Positions 1-6,451 of a DNA stretch of 11,606 bases are shown here, piece by piece; positions within the stretch are counted from its first letter, which is position 1; every line of letters starts with the position of its first letter. A program made the position numbers and the translations under genes. The notes beneath the pieces are model-generated. The model was not told where the DNA came from. It was given only the letters and a program-made list of their open reading frames with translations, and made no database searches. This DNA is from JAAXKN01 sp050258815 (GTDB lineage: Bacteria > Bacteroidota > Ignavibacteria > Ignavibacteriales > SURF-24). The DNA is taken from the NCBI GenBank assembly GCA_050258815.1, contig JBLMZM010000367.1, forward strand, positions 1 to 11,606, written 5' to 3'.

Positions 1-513
1 ATTAAGTACTGACAGCATTGCATTAGTTGGCGCCGTAACTGCATTGGCACCCTGAATACCCCTGGTGACCTGTTCTTTATACTCGTGCCACATTTCAGAC
101 GGGGGAGTGCCTTTGACGGCATGATACCATGTGTAAACGCAGGAATGAGCTACTACCAGGACAGGCGCCTGCCATTGCAGGGCTGCGTGTGCATAGTCAT
201 TAAGGTGAATAATATCAGGCTGCAGCAGGTTTTCCAAACCCAGGAGCCATTTACCCGCTGCTGCCACGTCCTGCCAGGGGTTATCCATCCATTCCAGCTT
301 GTAGCTGCTTTCGAATAGTTTTATGTTCTGAATCCGTTCAGCTGCCTCTCTCTGCTGTCCGGTAAGGGGGGCTCCCATTGTGGCCAGAAAAATCCGGATA
401 CCATATGGCTGCAGCGCCTCTGAGAGTTCAAGTGCATACGTCCATACTCCGCCAATTGTATCAGCAGTCATCAGGATGCTGCGGATTTCCGGCGTATAAT
501 TACCTGCAGTCAT
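1..513 (-). CDS. Family-4 glycosyltransferase, N-terminal part (cut by window edge)
   Basis: The 171 visible codons are the N-terminal, acceptor-binding Rossmann half of a GT-B glycosyltransferase (GT4 style), which would move a sugar from a nucleotide-sugar donor onto a growing glycan at the cytoplasmic face of the membrane. What shows this: an early strand and glycine turn (ILMTADTIGGVWTYALELSE, residues about 13-32), then LATMGAP, the WMDNPW segment, the HLNDYAHAA strand-turn and an AHSCVYTWYH stretch, in the order I know from GT4 proteins. The donor-binding C-terminal half with its E-x7-E motif lies outside the window. The ATG has an AAAAGGG element about 11 nt upstream and follows the stop of the Gfo/Idh gene by 24 nt, so it is the fifth gene of the operon. 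The acceptor and sugar are unknown. Family is fairly sure, specificity not. Confidence 0.85.
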   Translation of the reverse strand, partial: MTAGNYTPEIRSILMTADTIGGVWTYALELSEALQPYGIRIFLATMGAPLTGQQREAAERIQNIKLFESSYKLEWMDNPWQDVAAAGKWLLGLENLLQPDIIHLNDYAHAALQWQAPVLVVAHSCVYTWYHAVKGTPPSEMWHEYKEQVTRGIQGANAVTAPTNAMLSVLN

Positions 514-537
514 TTTCACACTGGCCCTTTTGCTTAC

Positions 538-1572
538 TCATAAATTTATTCTTCCATAGATTGCATCAATAGTTTCGGAAACCTGAATCATATGTTCAAT
601 TTCACGGTCATACCTGTTGCTTAATGCCAGTTTTTCAGTCCAGTCAATTGCTGCCCTGGCACTCCAGTCATCAGGCGGTTCGCTCAGAGTCTCAGAAGCG
701 GTCCAGCGGAAACGTTCAGCCTTAAAATCATAAAATGAGCCGTTGACATTGCTCAGCGAAAGTCCGCCTTTTGTTCCATAAAAGGATGCTTCAATAACGG
801 CGTCACGGCCGAGCGACTGGTGCCATGAGCATGCAAGGTTTACAGTTGTATCCTCATTCAGGTCAAAGCGGGCAATGGCAAAGTCCTCCACCCCAAAGAA
901 ACTATCTGTTACGGGTCTGCCCTGTGTATAAAGTCTGGCTGAGACGTTAGAAACCTTAGGATAGCTGAGTATCCAGAGTACCAGGTCAACCAGATGAATT
1001 CCGAGATCAATAACGCAGCCTCCTCCTGAGAGTTTTGGGTCGTAGAACCACTGTTTATCCGGTCCGTAGGAATTATGAAAAACGAGGTTGACTGCGTATA
1101 TATTGCCGATCTCTCCGGAATCTATGATCTGTTTCATCTTCCGGATCCCATCCAGGTACCTGTATGAAAGATCGACCGAGAGGAGCCTGTCGGCCGCCTT
1201 GGCAGCGTCAATCACGCGGCAGACTTCTACTACGTTCCGTCCAAGGGGTTTCTGGCAAAATACAGCTTTGCCCGCTTCAAATGCGGCAATAGCCTGTTCG
1301 GCGTGAAGGGCGCTAGGTGTTGCAATTACAATTGCGTCCAGGTTCCCTATTAGCAGAGCGTCCATGCTATCAAATATTTCAGCCTCAGGAGCCAGCTCCC
1401 TGGCCTTAAGTGCCAGGTCTTCCACCGGGTCGGCAATGGCAGCGGCTTCAACTTTATTCTGCCGCACAATGGCTTCCATCCTGTTTCTGCCTATCCATCC
1501 CACGCCCAGGAAACCAAGGCGGGGTTTTACAATTACAGGGGCAGAAACTTTTTTGCGCATCAGCTCATTCAT
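538..1572 (-). CDS. Gfo/Idh/MocA-family NAD(P)-dependent oxidoreductase
   Basis: A 344-residue cytoplasmic oxidoreductase that probably oxidises or reduces a hydroxyl of a sugar, nucleotide sugar or cyclitol. The N-terminal Rossmann fold carries the dinucleotide motif GFLGVGWIG (residues 20-28) and an acidic IADP after strand 2. The family EKP motif appears as CQKPLGR with Lys108. The second domain has GGGCVIDLGIHLVDL (about 183-197), where Asp189 and His193 match the usual catalytic Asp/His pair. Length is typical. The start overlaps the stop of the upstream dehydrogenase gene by 8 nt (ATGAATGA), which implies translational coupling; an in-frame Met5 could also be used. Inositol dehydrogenases and sugar 3-dehydrogenases share this fold, so the substrate cannot be read from sequence. 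Its place between an MDR dehydrogenase and a glycosyltransferase supports a role in making a modified sugar. Confidence 0.9.
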   Translation of the reverse strand: MNELMRKKVSAPVIVKPRLGFLGVGWIGRNRMEAIVRQNKVEAAAIADPVEDLALKARELAPEAEIFDSMDALLIGNLDAIVIATPSALHAEQAIAAFEAGKAVFCQKPLGRNVVEVCRVIDAAKAADRLLSVDLSYRYLDGIRKMKQIIDSGEIGNIYAVNLVFHNSYGPDKQWFYDPKLSGGGCVIDLGIHLVDLVLWILSYPKVSNVSARLYTQGRPVTDSFFGVEDFAIARFDLNEDTTVNLACSWHQSLGRDAVIEASFYGTKGGLSLSNVNGSFYDFKAERFRWTASETLSEPPDDWSARAAIDWTEKLALSNRYDREIEHMIQVSETIDAIYGRINL

Positions 1573-2611
1573 ACCTGATCACCGCCTTAAGGAATCCATC
1601 CGGCCTGCCTGAGGACACTTCAAAGGCATCAGTGATCTGATCGAGTCCGAATGAATGTGTAAGTAATGGGAAAGGGTTCAGTCTCCCGCTTTCCACTGCA
1701 GCAACCGCTGCCCGGATGCCATCAACATAGACCTTCCGGTCCCGTTCATGTGCATTTATGACGTCGAGTCCCCGCCAGTTCCAAAGCTGCATATTAACCT
1801 GTCTGGGCCCGTCCTGGTGATATCCTGCGATGATCAGCTTCCCCCTGACTTTTGTCAGTTCTCCTGCCAGGTCTATGGGCCATTGCTTGCCGGTTGCTTC
1901 AATAACGCGGTCGCAGAATTCACCGTTGGTAAGTGACCTTACCTGATCAATTATTTTCCAATGGTCATCCATAATAATGGTTTCAGATGCACCATACTGT
2001 TTTGCGATGTCAAGTGAGTAAGGTCTTCTGGAAATTGCGATCACTCTGGCTCCCGCATTAGATACAAGGTTTGTCAGCAATGCACCCAGAAATCCTATTC
2101 CAATAATTGCAACAGTCTGTCCCTGTTCAATTTCACTTCTCTTAAAGATATTCATTGCGCATCCAAGCGGCTCACCCGGAAAAGGTTTACCCCTCAGGGA
2201 TTCAGGAAGTTTTACCACTTCACCAGCAGGTGCCGTATCAAATTCAGCATATGCGTGGTAGGTAATGGCGGCCACAGGATCACCGGGGGCAAGGTCTTTT
2301 ACATTCTTACCGACTGAATCGATGACTCCCCAGCCTTCGTGTCCCGGGGCACCCGGTTCGAAAGGATAATTAAACCACGACCGGCCTTCCCATACGGGAA
2401 GATTTGAAGCACAAACACCGCATCCCAGCAGCCGGATTCTGACCTCATCATCAGCAGGATCAGGTTTGGGGATATACCTTACCTTAATTCTGCCAGGATC
2501 TGAAAAGACTGCACCCCGCATTATATCTGTCCACAGGCTTTGCAGTTCTCTGACCGCCTTGTCAGGGTCCCCTGTAATAGTGTCCAGAGTTTTCTTTTTT
2601 TCATCATTCAT
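1565..2611 (-). CDS. Zinc-type MDR alcohol/polyol dehydrogenase
   Basis: A 348-residue medium-chain dehydrogenase/reductase, expected to interconvert a secondary alcohol and a ketone on a sugar or polyol using NAD(P). Catalytic zinc ligands are recognisable: Cys67 in LLGCGVCASN, His91-Glu92 in APGHEGWG, and probably Cys151 in EPLGCAMN. The coenzyme domain has GIGFLG (171-176), followed by a basic SRRPYS after the second strand, which hints at NADP preference. The four-cysteine structural-zinc lobe of classical alcohol dehydrogenases is absent between residues 92 and 150. About 30 residues precede the usual MDR start (near Met31). I keep the longer start because its ATG overlaps the upstream stop (ATGA) and has AAAGGTGG a few bases upstream. 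The stop overlaps the Gfo/Idh start. Related enzymes act on sorbitol, threonine, inosamine or nucleotide-sugar substrates, so the substrate remains open. Confidence 0.88.
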   Translation of the reverse strand: MNDEKKKTLDTITGDPDKAVRELQSLWTDIMRGAVFSDPGRIKVRYIPKPDPADDEVRIRLLGCGVCASNLPVWEGRSWFNYPFEPGAPGHEGWGVIDSVGKNVKDLAPGDPVAAITYHAYAEFDTAPAGEVVKLPESLRGKPFPGEPLGCAMNIFKRSEIEQGQTVAIIGIGFLGALLTNLVSNAGARVIAISRRPYSLDIAKQYGASETIIMDDHWKIIDQVRSLTNGEFCDRVIEATGKQWPIDLAGELTKVRGKLIIAGYHQDGPRQVNMQLWNWRGLDVINAHERDRKVYVDGIRAAVAAVESGRLNPFPLLTHSFGLDQITDAFEVSSGRPDGFLKAVIRYE

Positions 2612-4716
2612 TGTGCCACCTTTTTCATTCTGTTATATATTGAAGTCTTCCTGTTCTTCAGCAGCCAGTGGTAAAGTTTTTCCACCCCTTCACGTGCATT
2701 AACCTTCGGATACCATCCTGTAGCATCCCTGTATGAGGATGTATCAGAAACATAATAACGCTGGTCGCCCTGTCTCCATGCACTGAAGTTTATCCCCGGG
2801 CTTTCTCCGTGAAGCTCAGAGATAAAGGCCAGCAGTTCCAGCAGGCTGATTGTATTTTCAGGACCGCCGCCAATGTTGTATGCATTACCCCGCGTAATTT
2901 CTATTTTTTCGTGGGCCCTGATCATTCCTGTTATCAGGTCTTCGGCATAAAGAATGTCGCGAACCTGAAGGCCATCGCCATAAATTGTGATTGGTTCACC
3001 CCGAAGTGCCTTAAGCAGGAAGAATGCCACCCATCCCTGGTCCTCGGTCCCGAACTGGTGCGGCCCGTAGATACAGCTCATGCGGAAAACAACATTAGGC
3101 AGATTATATATGCGGGCATAGTCAATGACATACTGGTCGGCAGAGCCCTTAGAGCAGCCATAGGGGCTGTGAAAATCGAGGTGCCTGCCTTCACCTATGC
3201 CATGCAGCCTGATATGCTCATTGGCTGGTTCATAGCGCATTCCATTTTTAACCATAGCAACGTCACTCAGTTTTCCATAGACCTTATTAGTGGATGTAAA
3301 GAGCAGGGGAATGGGGTTTTTCAGTGAACGCAGGGCTTCCAGTATATTTAGTGTTCCGCGCAGATTTACTTCGAAATCATTAACCGGGTTGTCAAGACTC
3401 GTTGTAACAGCTACCTGGGCAGCAAAGTGATAAACGCTGCCGGCCTGCTGCACGGCTTCGCGCACAGCATACGGATCGCGCGTGTCGGCTACTTTGACCT
3501 GAAGCAGTTCGCTGTGTGTATCGATTAGCCATTGCAGGTTTTCCTCAACTCCGGGTCTTGAGAGGTTATCAAAAATAATAACCGGTTTACCTGAGGACAG
3601 GAGCCTGTGTGCCAGGTTTGTACCGATAAATCCTGCACCGCCAGTAATAAGAACGGGACGGTTATCAGCATAATTCATCTTCCTGTGTCCGGAAGCGGCT
3701 TCATGTTTATTCCCTTTGACATCAATTACCTTTGTCTTTTCCTTGAGGCTTAAGTGCATGAGTGTTCCGAATCTAGCCATTGTTTTAATTCCTGAAAGTC
3801 CTTCCTGCGCCCATACACGGTAGAGCAGTTTGGGTCTTCCATCGGCATATTTGAGTCCGAAATGATAATGGCGCTCATCTCCGTGAAATACCTCCAGGTA
3901 AGGCAGGTCAGGATGTATATCCTGTGCAGAGTGCCAGTATGCCCTTTGGACGGGAGCTTCCATGAATTTTGCAAAATTGCGCAGCTGCCTGTATTCATCA
4001 TGGCGCCAGGTGGAGTAACCGGCAGCTGTAATCCATATCTCCGGATTTGAGTCATGGCGTGCGAGGGCTTCGCGGACCTTGCCCACCGCATCAGGCCATT
4101 CACTCCAGTCAAATTCCCAGGTACCGGGAAAGCCATGCATCCCCACGGCGTCGAAATTTTCCATGACATTTCGCTGGCATAGCAGGTCTATCCAGTTGGG
4201 ATCGATGGGGGACATGCCGCCAAGCACGGTTTTAACGTTATTCTTCTTAAGCCACCGGGCAGCAGTTCCTATCATTTCACTGAATATTTCCCAGTTCGGA
4301 TCCAGCCGCCAGTCCCAGTCATATATATTATTCGGTTCATTCCAGAGCTCCGCCCATTCGAAATACCCGGAGAAGTGTCTGAACACGGATTCAAGAAATA
4401 CAAGATAGTCCTTTGGGTTTCGCGGCGGGGATGAAACTTTGGGTTCTAATCCGAGACCCGGGGGAGTATAGGTAAAGCAGGGTAAAATATTGACATCCTG
4501 ACTGAGACGGGGGATCAGCCATTTGTACCATTCTTCACCCTCCCTGGTGTACCATTCAGCCCATGAGAATCCAGTACGGATCTCTTTGATACCAAGGGCT
4601 TTCAGGTCGGCGAGTATATCTTCGACGCGCTGCATTTCGCCGATTCTGAACCATTCAACTATTCCGGTCAACGCACGTTTACGCTTTGGCAGGTAATCTA
4701 TCTTTAACTTTTTCAT
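2608..4716 (-). CDS. Two-domain protein: GH-A-like glycosidase barrel fused to CDP-paratose 2-epimerase-like SDR
   Basis: A 702-residue fusion. Residues about 15-315 resemble a clan GH-A (GH39-like) TIM-barrel glycosidase: AELWNEPNN places the acid/base at Glu127, and EIWITAAGYSTW sits where the nucleophile strand should be. Position 231, where I expect Glu, is Ala (codon GCT), so ordinary retaining hydrolysis is doubtful. A polar linker (about 318-350) leads to an extended SDR domain: NAD motif GGAGFIG (359-365), Tyr519-x3-Lys523 in SPYGCSK, and MSCIYGPHQFGTEDQGW (546-562), which with FDNLSRPGVEENLQW strongly recalls CDP-paratose/CDP-tyvelose 2-epimerases. The start overlaps the upstream epimerase stop by ATGA, and the end overlaps the MDR gene the same way. 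Met347 could in principle begin a free epimerase, but AGGAAG abuts it too closely for a good ribosome site. The likely role is sugar epimerisation in glycan synthesis, with the barrel as a substrate-binding or altered catalytic module. Confidence 0.85.
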   Translation of the reverse strand: MKKLKIDYLPKRKRALTGIVEWFRIGEMQRVEDILADLKALGIKEIRTGFSWAEWYTREGEEWYKWLIPRLSQDVNILPCFTYTPPGLGLEPKVSSPPRNPKDYLVFLESVFRHFSGYFEWAELWNEPNNIYDWDWRLDPNWEIFSEMIGTAARWLKKNNVKTVLGGMSPIDPNWIDLLCQRNVMENFDAVGMHGFPGTWEFDWSEWPDAVGKVREALARHDSNPEIWITAAGYSTWRHDEYRQLRNFAKFMEAPVQRAYWHSAQDIHPDLPYLEVFHGDERHYHFGLKYADGRPKLLYRVWAQEGLSGIKTMARFGTLMHLSLKEKTKVIDVKGNKHEAASGHRKMNYADNRPVLITGGAGFIGTNLAHRLLSSGKPVIIFDNLSRPGVEENLQWLIDTHSELLQVKVADTRDPYAVREAVQQAGSVYHFAAQVAVTTSLDNPVNDFEVNLRGTLNILEALRSLKNPIPLLFTSTNKVYGKLSDVAMVKNGMRYEPANEHIRLHGIGEGRHLDFHSPYGCSKGSADQYVIDYARIYNLPNVVFRMSCIYGPHQFGTEDQGWVAFFLLKALRGEPITIYGDGLQVRDILYAEDLITGMIRAHEKIEITRGNAYNIGGGPENTISLLELLAFISELHGESPGINFSAWRQGDQRYYVSDTSSYRDATGWYPKVNAREGVEKLYHWLLKNRKTSIYNRMKKVAQ

Positions 4717-5834
4717 ATTGTCAGTCCTCTGTTCTCCAGCTCTGAGTTGGCAGTATCGACTTCATCCCGGGCAATTTGTACCGCCAGCCACTCTGAAAGT
4801 TCAATGAGCCCTTCGTTCAGCGTGACAGCGGGGCTGTAGCCGAGTATGGATTTAGCAAGAGAGATATCTGCAAAGCAGTGCCGGATATCTCCAACGCGGT
4901 ATTTCCCCCTGATCACGGGTTCAAGGTTTTCTTTGCCGAGCACGTGTGCCATTTTTTTTGCTATATCCCGGATCCTGTAGGGACGGCCGCTTCCTATGTT
5001 AAATACCTTGTATGCTGCCTCATGAACTTCGAGTGCCAGGCGGCAAGCCTGAGCAACGTCATAAACACTCACGAAATCGCGCATCTGATTGCCATCCTCA
5101 AAGATTACCGGGGGCTTGTGGTTCAGATATCTGGAGCCGAAGATTGCCAGTACGCCGGTGTAAGGATTGGAGAGTGCCTGTCTTGTTCCGAAAACATTAA
5201 AAAATCTCAGTGCTACTGTCGGTATGTTATATGCCTGTCCTATCATCAGGCACATTCTCTCCTGGTCAAATTTGGACAGCGCGTAAACAGATGAGAGTGA
5301 CGGCTTTTTATTCTCGGGTGTCGGGACCGGCTGAAGTATGCGGCCTTCAGAATCCTGCAATTCCCAGTTGCCCTTTTTCAGCTGTTCCAGGCTACGCTGT
5401 GCTCCGGTCCTAAGTTTACCCTCAGCGGTCCTGTAGAGTCCTTCACCATATATGCTCATGCTGGAGGCAACGATAAGTTTTTCGACAGGTTTTTTAATAA
5501 GTTCTTCAAGCAGCACCGCCGTACCGATATTGTTTATGCTGGTATATAGCTCAATCTCATACATACTCTGTCCCACGCCCACTGCGGCAGCGAAATGATA
5601 AACCGCATCAATATTATTGAGGGCACGTCTTACAGCCTCACGGTTACGGACGTCACCATTAATAAATTCAGCTTCTTTATTCAGATAGGCAGGAGGAGTA
5701 TGAGATTCTGTACCATGTACCTGGGGGGAAAGATTGTCTAGAACACGAACTCTGTAGCCGTGCCGGAGGAGTTCATCGCAAAGGTGCGAACCGATGAATC
5801 CTGCACCTCCGGTAATCAATATATTTTTACCCAT
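4713..5834 (-). CDS. NAD-dependent sugar epimerase (dTDP-L-rhamnose 4-epimerase-like SDR)
   Basis: A 373-residue extended SDR that probably epimerises a nucleotide-activated sugar in the cytoplasm. It shows GGAGFIGSH (residues 9-17) for NAD binding, FAAAVGVGQSMYEI (81-94), the SSMSIYGEGLY strand (124-134), and the catalytic Tyr184-x3-Lys188 in SVYALSK, followed by RFFNVFGTRQ and RDFVSVYDVA. The VLDNLSPQVHG start, the YGEGLY segment and the long insertion before PTPE are what I associate with dTDP-L-rhamnose 4-epimerases, but UDP-glucose/GlcNAc 4-epimerases cannot be excluded. It is the first gene of the minus-strand operon. AAGGAA lies 6 nt before the ATG, and the stop overlaps the next ATG. 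The promoter should lie in the 5835-6070 spacer; I see no box good enough to call. Confidence 0.9.
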   Translation of the reverse strand: MGKNILITGGAGFIGSHLCDELLRHGYRVRVLDNLSPQVHGTESHTPPAYLNKEAEFINGDVRNREAVRRALNNIDAVYHFAAAVGVGQSMYEIELYTSINNIGTAVLLEELIKKPVEKLIVASSMSIYGEGLYRTAEGKLRTGAQRSLEQLKKGNWELQDSEGRILQPVPTPENKKPSLSSVYALSKFDQERMCLMIGQAYNIPTVALRFFNVFGTRQALSNPYTGVLAIFGSRYLNHKPPVIFEDGNQMRDFVSVYDVAQACRLALEVHEAAYKVFNIGSGRPYRIRDIAKKMAHVLGKENLEPVIRGKYRVGDIRHCFADISLAKSILGYSPAVTLNEGLIELSEWLAVQIARDEVDTANSELENRGLTI

Positions 5835-5861
5835 ATGGTTCCTTTTTTTAGATGAAATGAT

Positions 5862-6071
5862 GTCTTTATAAATTCAACAAACCTTATATTACACCAACAT
5901 CCATTTTTGGTAAAAAGGTAAAACTTATCCTTGTCAGCAGACCTGGTGGAAACAGAAGACAACGACAAGTTCCTTGATTGCGGAATAGCCTGGACCATTC
6001 CGTTCCCGGAACACAGGTTGTTTGAGGCGGCCCCTTGTGAAGAGTTTATCTGTAAAATAAACGGATCGTAA
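5862..6071 (+). pseudogene. Possible decayed fragment of a PIN-domain (VapC-like) toxin gene
   Basis: In one plus-strand frame the stretch DLVETEDNDKFLDCGIA (from about 5940) closely recalls the conserved D-x-DDNKF-x-DCAIA block of PIN-domain toxins. Soon after come IPFPEHRLFEAAPCEEFI and a TAA at 6069-6071, like the family's last strand and EEF-I ending. The segment that should stand between them (NADYIVT-D-x-HF, carrying an acidic active-site residue) is missing. The upstream continuation, back to about 5862, is interrupted by TAA at 5919-5921, and there is no start codon or N-terminal half. I read this as a degraded remnant with an internal deletion. The resemblance is from memory of the family, and the fragment is only about 50 residues, so chance is possible. 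Confidence 0.4.
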
Positions 6072-6143
6072 GTATTGAAAGAAAAATTGTCAAACTGTTG
6101 TTCTGGCAACCCGCACAACAGTTTGACAATTTTTCCCGATACT
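6071..6143. terminator. Long near-perfect hairpin, likely bidirectional terminator
   Basis: Bases 6081-6101 and 6115-6135 are perfectly complementary (21 bp) around a 13-nt loop at 6102-6114. Beyond a small internal loop, AGTAT (6071-6075) pairs with ATACT (6139-6143). The outer end of the stem is five A on one side and five T on the other, so transcripts of either strand end the stem in a U-run. It starts at the stop codon of the possible PIN remnant and lies upstream of the minus-strand sugar operon, so it would insulate that operon from transcription reading out of the inositol synthase gene. The stem is AT-rich and longer than a usual intrinsic terminator; a mobile-element or repeat origin is the alternative. 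Confidence 0.6.
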
Positions 6144-6390
6144 AAATATTTTAACTCAACTATATTCTTATTTTCAAACAACGTGTCTTGTTTTTATTGT
6201 AAGAACTTTGTTCTACTTAGTCAAGGACATTATTTCAGAACCTACATACAAACCCTGGAAATCAGTGGAGTTTTTGAAGCAATTACCGGAGGTTACATTT
6301 TATGCGCAGCGGATGGTATCTAAAGGTAATTAAAAGCAGGTCTCAAGGTCATTCATGCGTTCCGGAAAGAGTGAAGGTAAAAAATGCGGA
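6144..6390. other. Intergenic stretch without a supportable gene
   Basis: About 250 nt between the two hairpins. Plus-strand frames include a short protein-like run (KDIISEPTYKPW, then FLKQLPEVTFYAQ, to TAA at 6331-6333) that has no start codon, and a 33-codon frame from ATG 6302 that runs into the next hairpin. Neither has a ribosome site or a recognised family. Given the possible toxin fragment alongside, this may be decayed accessory DNA. Confidence 0.4.
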
Positions 6391-6429
6391 TAAAGGACAC
6401 TGAAGTTAACCCGGCTTCAGTGTCCTTTA
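6391..6429 (-). terminator. Intrinsic-type terminator of the inositol synthase gene
   Basis: Bases 6391-6405 and 6415-6429 form a perfect 15-bp stem (core GGACACTGAAG / CTTCAGTGTCC) with a 9-nt loop. It begins 23 nt after the minus-strand stop codon at 6452. Read on the minus strand the stem ends in CCTTTA, so the U-run is short; the strong stem and position still make a terminator the best reading. Confidence 0.7.
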
Positions 6430-6451
6430 GGCTTCTTAATAATTAGCTGAT

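Noticed and set aside
85..318. Plus-strand frame at the left edge
   Set aside because: It is antisense to the glycosyltransferase frame, which has family motifs, a start and operon context.
2809..3327. 172-codon plus-strand frame opposite the fusion gene
   Set aside because: It is antisense to the strongly supported epimerase domain and has no domain character of its own.
3750..4169. 139-codon minus-strand frame inside the glycosidase domain
   Set aside because: It is the same strand in another frame of a gene with clear conserved motifs; the Trp/Met-rich product is a frame shadow.
5816..6181. 121-codon minus-strand open frame upstream of the first epimerase
   Set aside because: It runs through the 21-bp hairpin, overlaps the epimerase start out of frame, is rich in Ser and Asn without domain pattern, and conflicts with the more protein-like plus-strand frame.
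6302..6403. 33-codon plus-strand frame (MRSGWYLKVIK...) faintly like a HicA toxin
   Set aside because: Only a GWYL-type resemblance, no ribosome site, too short, and its end lies inside the ino1 terminator stem.
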